A DNA stretch of 64,000 bases, from positions 2,480,001 through 2,544,000 of the forward strand of contig NZ_PDJH01000001.1 in NCBI RefSeq assembly GCF_002564025.1. Direction: 5' to 3'. The notes beneath the pieces were generated by a model. That model had not been told where the DNA came from. It did no database searches and worked only from the letters and a program-made list of their open reading frames with translations. This document shows, one piece after another, positions 20,300 through 27,944 of the stretch. Each line of letters starts with the position of its first letter. The stretch's first letter is position 1. The translations under genes were made by a program, and so were the position numbers. The stretch comes from Flavimobilis soli. Its GTDB lineage: Bacteria; Actinomycetota; Actinomycetes; Actinomycetales; Cellulomonadaceae.

Positions 20300-20902
20300 A
20301 TGTCTGCCCGGCGCCCCGTGACGCCCGTCAGCCCCGTGCGGGCTGGCGGCGCTAAGCCGCGCGCCCAGCGGAACGACGGCGGCCGTCCCGCGTCGTCGCG
20401 CCCCGCCGGCCGTGAGGCGCGCTCGGCGCGCACCCCGGCCGCGCCCCCGGAGCGGCCCCGCTCGTCGTGGCCGCGCGTCCTGACGATGCGTTCGGCCGCG
20501 CTCGCGATCGTCGTCATGCTCGCGTTCGTCATGCTCTTCCCGACCGTCCGCGCGTACTTCTCGCAGGCTGCCCACCTCCAGGCGCTGCGCGACCAGGTCG
20601 CGGCAGCGACCGAGCGCAACGAGGAGCTCGAGTACCAGCGGCGCCGCTTCGCCGACGACGCGTACGTCGCGTCGCAGGCGCGCGAGCGCCTCGCGTTCGT
20701 CTACCCGGGGGAGACGGCGTACCGCGTCCTCGACCCCGAGACGGTCGAGGACGCCGTCAACCCGGGGACGGGCAAGCCGGAGGGGGACGGCCCCGTCGAC
20801 GTCGGCTTCGCGGACACCCCCTGGTACTCGACGATCTGGAACTCCCTCGAGGTCGCGGGTGACGTCGTCGTCGACGACGAGGACGACCCCGACGCCCCCT
20901 GA
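20300..20902 (+). CDS. ftsB: Septum formation initiator FtsB/DivIC family protein
   Basis: The protein has 200 residues: a basic, Pro/Arg-rich cytoplasmic tail of about 65 residues, one membrane helix (AALAIVVMLAFVMLF) and an extracytoplasmic coiled coil (LQALRDQVAAATERNEELEYQRR). Then come the conserved YVASQARERLAFVYPGE, which includes the RERL-Y-PGE signature of FtsB/DivIC, and an acidic C-terminal tail. It joins the divisome with FtsL and FtsQ to activate septal peptidoglycan synthesis. GAGGAT (20288-20293) is six bases before ATG 20300, so the mRNA may be leaderless. The position after eno matches Rv1024 in M. tuberculosis. Confidence 0.9.
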   Translation: MSARRPVTPVSPVRAGGAKPRAQRNDGGRPASSRPAGREARSARTPAAPPERPRSSWPRVLTMRSAALAIVVMLAFVMLFPTVRAYFSQAAHLQALRDQVAAATERNEELEYQRRRFADDAYVASQARERLAFVYPGETAYRVLDPETVEDAVNPGTGKPEGDGPVDVGFADTPWYSTIWNSLEVAGDVVVDDEDDPDAP

Positions 20903-20957
20903 GCCGCGCGTGCGCGACAATGGGGTGCCCCATCCTTCCGACGACTGACGGAGTCCC

Positions 20958-21506
20958 GTGAACGACCAGCCTGCGGCGAACCCTGCCGCCGACGACCCGA
21001 CCGCCCGCCTGGGGCACGACGCGACCGTGACCGACGGCGACCTCGCAGTCGTCGCCGAGCAGCTGGGGCGGCTTCCCCGCGGTGTCGTGGGCATCGCGGC
21101 GCGGTGCCGCTGCGGTCGTCCGCTCGTCGTGCGCACGGCGCCGCGGCTCGACGACGGGACGCCGTTCCCGACGACGTACTACCTCACGCATCCCGTGCTC
21201 GTGGCGGCCGCGAGCACGCTCGAGGCCAACGGCGTCATGAAGGAGATGTCCGAGCGGCTCACGCAGGACGAGGAGCTCGCCGCGGCGTACCGCCGCGCGC
21301 ACGAGCACTACCTCGCGCAGCGCGAGGAGCTCGGCCACGTCGACGAGATCGACGGCATCTCTGCCGGCGGCATGCCGACGCGTGTGAAGTGCTTGCACGT
21401 CCTCATCGGGCACGCCCTCGCGGCGGGCCCGGGCGTGCAGCCGCTCGGCGACGAGGCGCTCGAGATGATCCGCGACACGTGGAACCGCGACCGCTGCTTC
21501 TGCTGA
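20958..21506 (+). CDS. DUF501 family protein
   Basis: This 182-residue protein starts at GTG 20958. It carries the DUF501 pattern: QLGRLPRGVVGIAARCRCGRPLVV, PTTYYLTHPVLVAAASTLEA, a helical middle (MKEMSERLTQDEELAAAYRRAHEHYL) and GGMPTRVKCLHVLIGHALAAGPGVQPLGDEAL. Cys residues at RCRCG and RVKCLH and the C-terminal DRCFC could bind metal; this is an inference. It lies between ftsB and ppx as in most actinobacteria (Rv1025 in M. tuberculosis). GACAAT (20916-20921) is a possible -10 element. The function is not established. Confidence 0.92.
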   Translation: MNDQPAANPAADDPTARLGHDATVTDGDLAVVAEQLGRLPRGVVGIAARCRCGRPLVVRTAPRLDDGTPFPTTYYLTHPVLVAAASTLEANGVMKEMSERLTQDEELAAAYRRAHEHYLAQREELGHVDEIDGISAGGMPTRVKCLHVLIGHALAAGPGVQPLGDEALEMIRDTWNRDRCFC

Positions 21507-21576
21507 ACCGCCTGGCCCCGACGCGGGCCGGACGGTCCTGCGCGGAGCGTCGGCGACAGGTGCGAGGATGTTCCGC

Positions 21577-22530
21577 GTGACTCGCGTAGCTGCCATCGAC
21601 TGTGGGACCAACTCCATCCGCCTCCTCGTCGCCGACGTGGCGCCGGACGGCTCTCTGACGGACCTCGTGCGCCGCATGGAGGTCGTGCGTCTGGGGCAGG
21701 GGGTGGACCGCACGGGCGAGCTCGCTCCGGAGGCGCTCGCCCGCACGCTCGAGATGACGCGCGAGTACGCGGCGACGATCGCCGAGCTTGGCGCCGAGCA
21801 TGTCCGCTTCGTCGCGACGTCCGCGACGCGTGACGCGCGCAACCGCCAGGAGTTCGTCGACGGCGTCCGCGAGATCCTCGGCGTCGAGCCGGAGGTGGTC
21901 GCGGGCGACGAGGAGGCCGAGCTCTCCTTCGCAGGTGCGACGAGCGTCCTCGGGGGCGAGCACGGCGGCCCGTTCGTCGTCGTCGACCTGGGCGGCGGCT
22001 CGACCGAGCTCGTGCTCGGCACGACGACGCCCGACGCCGCGCACTCGATGGACGTGGGTTGCGTCCGCATGACCGAGCGCCACCTGCACGACGACCCGCC
22101 GACCGCGGAGCAGGAGGCCGGCGCTCGCGCCGACGTCCGCGCCGCGCTCGACACGGCGCAGCAGACCGTCGACCTGGGGCAGGCCGTCACGCTCGTCGGG
22201 CTCGCCGGCTCGGTCACGACGGTGACCGCGCACGCGCTCGGTCTGCCGGTGTACGACCGCGACAAGATCAACGGCGCGGTCCTGCCCGTCGAGGACGTCC
22301 TCGCGGCGTGTGACAGCCTCGTGCACATGCCGCGCGACGAGCGCGCGGCGCTCGGCTTCATGCACCCCGGGCGCGTGGACGTCATCGCGGCGGGGGCGCT
22401 CGTCTGGTCCGAGGTCGTCGCGCGCGTGCGCGACGAGGTCGCGGCGCGCGGCGGCACCCTGACGTCGGTCGTCACGAGCGAGCACGACATCCTCGACGGG
22501 ATCGCCCTCAGCGCCGCCGCTCGTGACTGA
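21577..22530 (+). CDS. ppx: Exopolyphosphatase / Ppx-GppA family phosphatase
   Basis: The protein has 317 residues from GTG 21577, chosen because GCGAGG ends nine bases upstream; ATG 21568 directly abuts that site. It has the ASKHA ATPase-fold motifs: AAIDCGTNSIRLLVADV (phosphate 1), FVATSATRDARN, VVAGDEEAELSF, FVVVDLGGGSTELVLG (phosphate 2) and LVGLAGSVTTVTAHAL. The family removes terminal phosphate from polyphosphate or pppGpp. The length matches the short actinobacterial Ppx2/Rv1026 type without an HD domain. The last codons overlap the acyltransferase start by 8 bases. Confidence 0.92.
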   Translation: MTRVAAIDCGTNSIRLLVADVAPDGSLTDLVRRMEVVRLGQGVDRTGELAPEALARTLEMTREYAATIAELGAEHVRFVATSATRDARNRQEFVDGVREILGVEPEVVAGDEEAELSFAGATSVLGGEHGGPFVVVDLGGGSTELVLGTTTPDAAHSMDVGCVRMTERHLHDDPPTAEQEAGARADVRAALDTAQQTVDLGQAVTLVGLAGSVTTVTAHALGLPVYDRDKINGAVLPVEDVLAACDSLVHMPRDERAALGFMHPGRVDVIAAGALVWSEVVARVRDEVAARGGTLTSVVTSEHDILDGIALSAAARD

Positions 22531-23737
22531 CGGGGGCACCCCCTCCGTCTCCGGGCCCGGCGCCGCCGCGCCCGGCACGTCCGCGAGCCGCCCGGTCCGC
22601 CTCGACGCGCTCACCGGCCTGCGCTGGTGGGCCGCGTTCGCGGTCTTCGCGCACCACGTCGGTCAGCTCGTCGTCCTGCCTCCCGAGATCGCGCGCCCCC
22701 TGATGGTCGGCACGCACGGCGTGACGTTCTTCTTCGTCCTGTCAGGGTTCGTGCTCACGTGGTCCTCGGGGCGAGCGGTCCCGGGCTTCGTGCCGCCGGA
22801 CGCTCCCACGTTCTGGTGGCGGAGGGTGGCGCGGATCTACCCGGCGCACCTCGTCGCCCTCGCGCTCGCCCTCCCGGTCTTCACGACGCTCGCGCTCGAC
22901 CAGGACGCCGGGCCGTGGGTGCGTCCGCTCGACGCCGTGCTGATCATCCTCTCGGTGCTCCTGCTCCAGGGGTGGTCCCGCGAGCCGGGCGTCCTGTTCT
23001 CGGGCAACCCGGCCGCGTGGACCCTGACGTGCGAGGCCTTCTTCTACGCCCTGCACCCCGCCGCGGACCGCGCGCTCGCGCGCACGACGCGCCGTGGAGC
23101 GCTCGCCGTCGCGGGCGCCGTCGTCGGCGTCGCGGTGCTCGTGCGGGTGCTCGTGCTCGCCGGGGGAGACGTCGGTGCTTCGGTCGGCGGGCTGCCGTGG
23201 CCCGTCCTGCGGTTGTCGGAGTTCCTGCTCGGCATGGCGCTCGCCCGCGCCGTCGCCCTCGGCTGGCGGCCCCGGCTGCCGGTGCTGCCGGTCGCGTTCG
23301 GCGTCGTCGCGCTCGGTGCGTGGTTCTTCGCCGGGGACGACGTGCTCGTGTCCGCGGGCTTCAGCGAGGGCGTGGTGGCCGTCCAGCGTGGCCTCGCGGG
23401 CGGGCTCCAGGAAGTGATGACGGTCGGGACGGCGGCCCTCGTCGTCGCGGTCGCCGTGCGTGAGCTCGAGGGGCGGCCGAGCCGCCTCGCGGGCCGGTTC
23501 GCCGTACGGCTGGGGGAGTGGTCGTTCGCGTTCTACCTCGTCCACGCGACGGTCGTGTACGGCCTGGTCGCCCTTCTCGGCCGTCAGCAGGGCTTCGCCG
23601 GGCTGGCCGCCACCGTCCTCGCGTTCGTCCTGTCCCTCGCGGCCGCCTGGGCGCTGCACGCCGGTGTCGAGCGTCCCGTCGAGAGGCGGATGCGCAGCGC
23701 GTGGGACCAGCGGCGACGGGCTCGCGCGGTCCGCTGA
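22523..23737 (+). CDS. Acyltransferase family 3 membrane protein
   Basis: This 404-residue protein has about ten hydrophobic segments. The N terminus carries the acyltransferase-3 signature: RLDALTGLRWWAAFAVFAHHV (the Arg and His residues of the R-x10-H motif) and GVTFFFVLSGFVLTW. WRRVARIYPAHLVALALALP follows, and the C-terminal helices include FAFYLVHATVVYGL. Such integral enzymes O-acetylate peptidoglycan, polysaccharide or antibiotics from acyl-CoA; no extra SGNH domain is present. GTG 22523 overlaps the end of ppx by 8 bases, so translation may be coupled. The substrate is unknown, though the surface polysaccharide is a plausible target. Confidence 0.88.
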   Translation: MTDGGTPSVSGPGAAAPGTSASRPVRLDALTGLRWWAAFAVFAHHVGQLVVLPPEIARPLMVGTHGVTFFFVLSGFVLTWSSGRAVPGFVPPDAPTFWWRRVARIYPAHLVALALALPVFTTLALDQDAGPWVRPLDAVLIILSVLLLQGWSREPGVLFSGNPAAWTLTCEAFFYALHPAADRALARTTRRGALAVAGAVVGVAVLVRVLVLAGGDVGASVGGLPWPVLRLSEFLLGMALARAVALGWRPRLPVLPVAFGVVALGAWFFAGDDVLVSAGFSEGVVAVQRGLAGGLQEVMTVGTAALVVAVAVRELEGRPSRLAGRFAVRLGEWSFAFYLVHATVVYGLVALLGRQQGFAGLAATVLAFVLSLAAAWALHAGVERPVERRMRSAWDQRRRARAVR

Positions 23738-23814
23738 GCATCGTCAGGCCCGCCCCGGTCCCGTGTGACGGACGAGACGGATGCGCGCAGGCGAGGGCGT
23801 ATTAGCATTGACTC

Positions 23815-25236
23815 ATGCCCCAGAATGAACTGTCCTCGGTGGACGCTGCCCAGAACCAGGCACCGGCCAAGCCGAAGCCCCGCAAGGTCCCGCGCATCGT
23901 CGTCCTCGGCGGTGGCTCGGTCGGCCTCTACTCCGCCCGTCGTCTTCGCAAGCGTCTGGGGAAGCGCGAGGCGGCGATCGTCGTCGTCGACCCGCGTCCT
24001 TACATGACCTACGCGCCCTTCCTCCCGGAGGCCGCAGCCGGCTCGATCGACGGCCGTCACGTCGTCGCCCCGCTGCGCCGCGCGATGAAGAACGTCGACC
24101 TGCTCCAGGGCATGGTCACCGGCATCGCCCACGCCGACCGCAAGGTCACGATCCAGCCCGAGGGTGGCGAGGCGTACTCGATCACCTACGACCACCTCAT
24201 CGTCGGTCTCGGCTCGGTCGCCCGCACGCTGCCCATCCCGGGCCTCGCGGAGCAGGCGATCGGCTTCAAGACGGTCGAGGAGGCCATCGCCGTCCGCAAC
24301 CAGGTGCTCAACCGGATCGACGTCGCGTCGTCCACCTGGGACCCTGAGGTGCGCAAGCGCATGCTCACCTTCGTCTTCGTCGGTGGTGGCTTCGCCGGCA
24401 TCGAGGCGCTCGGCGAGGTCGAGGACATGGCCCGCGCCGCGGTCAAGTACTACCCCGAGCTCGACGCCGCCGACCTGCGCTTCGTGCTTGTCGAGGGCTC
24501 GCCCCGCATCCTGCCCGAGGTGTCCGAGGAGCTCGGTGGCTACACCCTCGAGGTGCTGCGCAAGCGCAACATCGAGATCCACCTCTCGACGTTCCTGAAC
24601 TCGTGCGTGGACGGGCACGTCGTGCTCTCCAACAAGGTCGAGTTCGACGCCGACACGATCGTGTGGACCGCCGGCGTCAAGGCCAACCCGGTCCTCCAGG
24701 ACTCCGACCTGCCGCTCGACCAGATGGGTCGCGTGACCTGCCTGCCGACGCTCCAGGTCGTCGACGCCGAGGGCAACGTCGTGCCCGACGCGTGGGCCGC
24801 CGGTGACTGCGCCGCCGTCCCGGACCTGCTCAACCCGGGCAAGTTCTGCCCGCCGAACGCCCAGCACGCGATCCGCCAGGCGAACCACCTCGGCGACAAC
24901 CTCGCCAAGGTGCTGCGCAGCGCGGAGCCGACCGAGTACAGCCACAAGAACGTCGGCGCCGTCGCGTCGCTCGGCATGTACAAGGGCGTCGCCCAGATGT
25001 TCGGCCGCATCAAGGTCCGCGGCCCGCTCGCGTGGGTCCTGCACCGCACCTACCACGTCATGGCGATGCCGACCTGGAACCGCAAGATCCGCATCATGGC
25101 GGGCTGGACCGGCGCGCTGTTCCTGCGCCGCGAGGTCATCTCGCTCGGCTCGATCCACGACCCGCGCGCGTCCTTCCGCGCCGCGTCCGCGCCGCGGCCC
25201 GCCGCTCCGGCGAAGCCTGCGGCCGAGAGCAAGTAA
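23815..25236 (+). CDS. ndh: Type II NADH:quinone oxidoreductase (NDH-2)
   Basis: The protein has 473 residues. The first Rossmann motif is RIVVLGGGSVGLYSARRLRK (FAD), the second FVFVGGGFAGIEALGEVEDM (NADH), and WAAGDCAAVPD binds the flavin. The C-terminal region (GRIKVRGPLAWVLHRTYHVM) is the amphipathic membrane-anchoring part of NDH-2. It passes electrons from NADH to menaquinone without pumping protons. The N-terminal extension of about 25 residues and the basic Ala/Pro-rich tail are common in actinobacteria. TAGCAT (23803-23808) is exactly six bases before ATG 23815 and no ribosome site is close, so the transcript is probably leaderless. Confidence 0.93.
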   Translation: MPQNELSSVDAAQNQAPAKPKPRKVPRIVVLGGGSVGLYSARRLRKRLGKREAAIVVVDPRPYMTYAPFLPEAAAGSIDGRHVVAPLRRAMKNVDLLQGMVTGIAHADRKVTIQPEGGEAYSITYDHLIVGLGSVARTLPIPGLAEQAIGFKTVEEAIAVRNQVLNRIDVASSTWDPEVRKRMLTFVFVGGGFAGIEALGEVEDMARAAVKYYPELDAADLRFVLVEGSPRILPEVSEELGGYTLEVLRKRNIEIHLSTFLNSCVDGHVVLSNKVEFDADTIVWTAGVKANPVLQDSDLPLDQMGRVTCLPTLQVVDAEGNVVPDAWAAGDCAAVPDLLNPGKFCPPNAQHAIRQANHLGDNLAKVLRSAEPTEYSHKNVGAVASLGMYKGVAQMFGRIKVRGPLAWVLHRTYHVMAMPTWNRKIRIMAGWTGALFLRREVISLGSIHDPRASFRAASAPRPAAPAKPAAESK

Positions 25237-25251
25237 GCACGCAGCAGCACA

Positions 25252-25286
25252 CGAGAGGGGACGGCCCGGCGGGCCGTCCCCTCTCG
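25252..25286 (+). terminator. Intrinsic terminator after ndh
   Basis: A 16-base arm at 25252-25267 pairs perfectly with 25271-25286 around the 3-base loop GGC. It ends about 30 bases before the tRNA gene. Confidence 0.9.
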
Positions 25287-25316
25287 CTATGCTCGGGCGG
25301 TGCCGCCCGGCGGCAC

Positions 25317-25390
25317 GCCCCCGTAGCCCAACCGGCAGAGGCAGTCGGCTTAAACCCGACCGAGTGTGGGTTCGAGTCCCACCGGGGGCA
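25317..25390 (+). tRNA. tRNA with anticodon UAA (Leu) and a short variable loop
   Basis: The 74-base cloverleaf has acceptor GCCCCCG/CGGGGGC, a 3-bp D stem GCC/GGC, anticodon stem GTCGG/CCGAC with loop CTTAAAC (anticodon TAA at 34-36), variable loop CGAGT (5 bases) and T arm GTGGG-TTCGAGT-CCCAC, with discriminator A73. CCA is not encoded. Anticodon UAA reads leucine UUA. Bacterial tRNA-Leu normally has a long variable arm, absent here. Yet A14, A15, G18G19, the extra base 20a, G21/A22 and U48 copy the tRNA-Leu core (A15-U48 pair), and A73 is the leucine discriminator. It is therefore either a slim leucine tRNA or a divergent tRNA of another specificity. Confidence 0.85.
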
Positions 25391-25584
25391 CCGGTTCTGC
25401 CCCTTCCGCGAGACGAGCAGGAGAACACCCAGGTGCCGCCCAGATCCGGCCAGTAGGATCGGCGCACGCAGCGTGCGGGCGGACCGCCCGGCAGAGCCGG
25501 GAACGGATCGACCACCTCGCGCGTTCAGCGTGCAGGGGCGTCATCCAGGCGCCTCGTGAACACACCCGGCCCCCTGGAGGACCA

Positions 25585-26394
25585 GTGTCCAACCCCGCCT
25601 TCGGATCCAACCCCGTCTTCGCCGACCCGGTGAAGCGCCGCGGCGAGGCTTCCGTCAGCCCTGCGACCCTCGACGCCATGTACGGTGCGCCGTCCGCGAC
25701 GCCGGTGCAGACGAACCGCTTGACCTACGACGACGTCATCGTGAAGACCGGCGGCCTGCTCGGCCTGCTCGTCATCGTCGCGGCCATCACCTGGCAGCTC
25801 ACGGACGCGATGCCCGGCCTGTACCTCGTCGGCCTCGGCGTCGGCTTCGTGCTGGCCCTCGTCAACATCTTCAAGAAGACCCCGAGCCCCGCGCTCATCA
25901 CGGCGTACGCCGTCGCGGAGGGTGTGTTCCTCGGTGGTCTGAGCGCGATCCTCGACTCGGTGTACCCGGGCATCGCGATGCAAGCGCTCATCGCCACCGT
26001 CGTCACCGCGGGCGTCACCCTCGCCCTCTTCGCGTCGGGCAAGGTCCGCGTGTCCGCCAAGGCGACCAAGATCTTCCTCGTCGCGATGATCGGCTACGCC
26101 GTGTTCAGCCTGGTCAACCTCGGCATGATGCTGTTCGGCGCGACCGACGCCGCGTGGGGCCTGCGCTCCGAGATCACGATCGCCGGCCTGCCGCTCGGCG
26201 TCGTCATCGGTGCTCTCGCCGTCGTGCTCGCCGCGTACTCGCTCGTCATGGACTTCGACTCCATCAAGCGCGGCGTCGAGTCCGGTGCCCCGCGGAACTT
26301 CGCGTGGAGCGCGGCCTTCGGCCTCATCCTCACGCTCGTGTGGCTCTACACCGAGTTCCTCCGCATCTTCGCGCTGCTCTCCGGGCGCGACTGA
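25585..26394 (+). CDS. Bax inhibitor-1/YccA-like family membrane protein
   Basis: The protein has 269 residues from GTG 25585, which follows CTGGAGG. A soluble head of about 55 residues (SNPAFGSNPVF, RLTYDDVIVKT) precedes seven hydrophobic segments such as GLLGLLVIVAAITWQL, YAVAEGVFLGGLSAILDS, IFLVAMIGYAVFSLVNLGMM and WSAAFGLILTLVWLYTEFLRIFALLSGRD. The last carries the conserved YxEFLRI-LL ending and the preceding DFDSIKRGVESGAP. This is the actinobacterial Bax1-I/YccA family. Its biochemical role, perhaps ion leak or stress tolerance, is not settled. It is a single gene followed by an FKBP gene with its own promoter. Confidence 0.9.
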   Translation: MSNPAFGSNPVFADPVKRRGEASVSPATLDAMYGAPSATPVQTNRLTYDDVIVKTGGLLGLLVIVAAITWQLTDAMPGLYLVGLGVGFVLALVNIFKKTPSPALITAYAVAEGVFLGGLSAILDSVYPGIAMQALIATVVTAGVTLALFASGKVRVSAKATKIFLVAMIGYAVFSLVNLGMMLFGATDAAWGLRSEITIAGLPLGVVIGALAVVLAAYSLVMDFDSIKRGVESGAPRNFAWSAAFGLILTLVWLYTEFLRIFALLSGRD

Positions 26395-26426
26395 CCGACC
26401 CGTCTGCGGCGCCCCTGCGAGCGCCC

Positions 26427-26432
26427 TAGGCT
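26427..26432 (+). promoter_or_regulatory. -10 element of the FKBP promoter
   Basis: TAGGCT lies 54 bases before the ATG at 26481; the leader of about 42 bases carries GAGAGG. No clear -35 hexamer is visible. Confidence 0.4.
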
Positions 26433-26480
26433 TGACCACGGTCGCGCTCCCGCGCGCCCGACCGACGACGAGAGGCAGTC

Positions 26481-26882
26481 ATGGCTTCACTTCCCCAGGC
26501 GTCCGGTGGGTTCGGCGACAAGCCGGTCCTGACGTTCCCCGACGCAGCAGCACCTGAAGAGCTCGAGATCAAGGTGCTCGTCCAGGGCTCCGGCGACACC
26601 GTCGAGGCCGGCAACACCATCGTCGTGAACTACCTGGGTCAGACCTGGGGCGGTCACGTCTTCGACAACTCCTACGACCGTGGCGCGTCGATCGACTTCC
26701 CGATCGGCGTCGGCGCCGTCATCGGCGGCTGGGACCAGGGCCTCGTCGGCCAGCAGGTCGGCTCCCGCGTCCTGCTGTCGATCCCGCCGCACCACGGCTA
26801 CGGCTCGCGAGGCGTGCCGCAGGCCGGCATCGGTGGCGACGACGTCCTCGTCTTCGTCGTCGACATCCTCGGCGTCAGCTGA
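26481..26882 (+). CDS. FKBP-type peptidyl-prolyl cis-trans isomerase
   Basis: This 133-residue single-domain FKBP has no signal peptide. Conserved features are IVVNYLGQTWGGHVFDNSYDRG (with the active-site Tyr and Asp), IDFPIGVGAVIGGWDQGLVGQQVGSRVLLSIPPHHGYGSRGVP (with Ile and Trp of the pocket) and DDVLVFVVDILGV. It speeds proline isomerisation during protein folding in the cytoplasm. The N-terminal 20 residues (SGGFGDKPVLTFPD) are typical of the actinobacterial FkpA/Fkb2-like group. A 16-bp perfect terminator stem begins 15 bases after the stop. Confidence 0.95.
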   Translation: MASLPQASGGFGDKPVLTFPDAAAPEELEIKVLVQGSGDTVEAGNTIVVNYLGQTWGGHVFDNSYDRGASIDFPIGVGAVIGGWDQGLVGQQVGSRVLLSIPPHHGYGSRGVPQAGIGGDDVLVFVVDILGVS

Positions 26883-26896
26883 CACCAGCACCCCTC

Positions 26897-26934
26897 ACGC
26901 AGGGCCGGACCTCCACCGAGGTCCGGCCCTGCGT
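26897..26934 (+). terminator. Intrinsic terminator after the FKBP gene
   Basis: ACGCAGGGCCGGACCT (26897-26912) and its exact complement (26919-26934) form a 16-bp stem with loop CCACCG. Confidence 0.92.
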
Positions 26935-27005
26935 GCGTACCGGCCCCGACGCCGCGCCGGACCGGTGGACGTCACCGGCCTGCACGGCCGCACTATCGTG
27001 GCCGC

Positions 27006-27923
27006 ATGCGAGTCGGCGTCTGCATCCTTCCCCAGTACCGGTGGCCCGAGGCCGCACCCATGTGGCGGGAGGTCGAAGAGCTCGGCTTCGACCACGCCTG
27101 GACGTACGACCACCTCGCGTGGCGCACGCTCGCGGGCGAGCCATGGTTCGCGACCGTCCCCACGCTGACGGCCGCGGCCCTCGCGACCGAGCGCATCCCG
27201 CTCGGCACGTTCGTCGCGTCCCCGAACTTCCGCCACCCCGTGACGTTCGCGAAGGACGTCATGACGCTCGACGACATGTCCGGCGGGCGCCTCCTCCTCG
27301 GCATCGGTGCTGGCGGGCGCGGCTTCGACGCCGCCGTCCTCGGCCAGGACGAGCTCACGCCCGGGCAGCGCGTGCGGCGCCTCGACGAGTTCTGCACCCT
27401 CCTCACGACGATGCTCACCCAGCCCGTCACGGACCACGTCGGCGAGTTCTACACGGCCGTCGACGCCCGCACCTTCCCCGGTCCCCTCGACGGTCCACCG
27501 CCGCTCCTCGTCGCGGCCAACGGCCCGCGCGCGCTCGACGTCGCCGTGCGCCACGGCAGCGGCTGGGTCACGACCGGCCTCGAGGACATGGAGTCCGAGG
27601 AGGCGTGGTGGGCCGGTCTCGAGGTGCTCACCGCGCGCCTCGACGAGGCGCTGCTCCGCGGCGGACGCGAGGACGCGGTCGAGGACCACGAGCTGTTCCC
27701 GCGCTACCTCTCCCTCGACTCGTTCACCTACTCGCTCGGGCCTGCCGGCGACGGCGGGCACCTCGAGGGGGTCGCCCGGCTCGAGCACATGGTCGGCCGC
27801 GCGGCCGAGCTCGGCTTCACCGACGTCGTCGTGCACCGGCCGCGACCGGACGGGCTCTACGCGGGGGACCCGGCGATCCTCGCCGAGGTCGCCGCGGCGC
27901 TCCCGCGGCTGCGTGCGCTCTGA
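27006..27923 (+). CDS. LLM-class (luciferase-like) flavin-dependent oxidoreductase
   Basis: This 305-residue TIM-barrel protein carries RVGVCILPQYRWPEAAPMWREVEELGFDHAWTYDHL, IPLGTFVASPNFRHPVTFAKDVMTLDDMSGGRLLLGIGAGGRGFD and PPLLVAANGPRALDVAVRHGSGWVTTG, the standard luciferase-like monooxygenase pattern. Many actinobacterial members use F420 rather than FMN; the sequence alone does not decide. The substrate is unknown. TATCGT (26994-26999) is six bases before ATG 27006, indicating a leaderless mRNA. It converges with the methyltransferase gene over a shared hairpin. Confidence 0.88.
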   Translation: MRVGVCILPQYRWPEAAPMWREVEELGFDHAWTYDHLAWRTLAGEPWFATVPTLTAAALATERIPLGTFVASPNFRHPVTFAKDVMTLDDMSGGRLLLGIGAGGRGFDAAVLGQDELTPGQRVRRLDEFCTLLTTMLTQPVTDHVGEFYTAVDARTFPGPLDGPPPLLVAANGPRALDVAVRHGSGWVTTGLEDMESEEAWWAGLEVLTARLDEALLRGGREDAVEDHELFPRYLSLDSFTYSLGPAGDGGHLEGVARLEHMVGRAAELGFTDVVVHRPRPDGLYAGDPAILAEVAAALPRLRAL

Positions 27924-27927
27924 CGAG

Positions 27928-27944
27928 CCGCGGGCTACCCGCGG
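27928..27944. terminator. Bidirectional hairpin between convergent genes, overlapping a stop codon
   Basis: CCGCGGG (27928-27934) and CCCGCGG (27938-27944) flank CTA, which is the TAG stop codon of the reverse-strand methyltransferase (27935-27937). The oxidoreductase stops 4 bases upstream. The hairpin can act for both strands. Confidence 0.6.

Noticed and set aside
25317..25390. Interpretation as an ordinary bldA-type tRNA-Leu(UAA)
   Set aside because: The long variable arm of bldA-type tRNAs is absent, so it was reported as an unusual tRNA instead.
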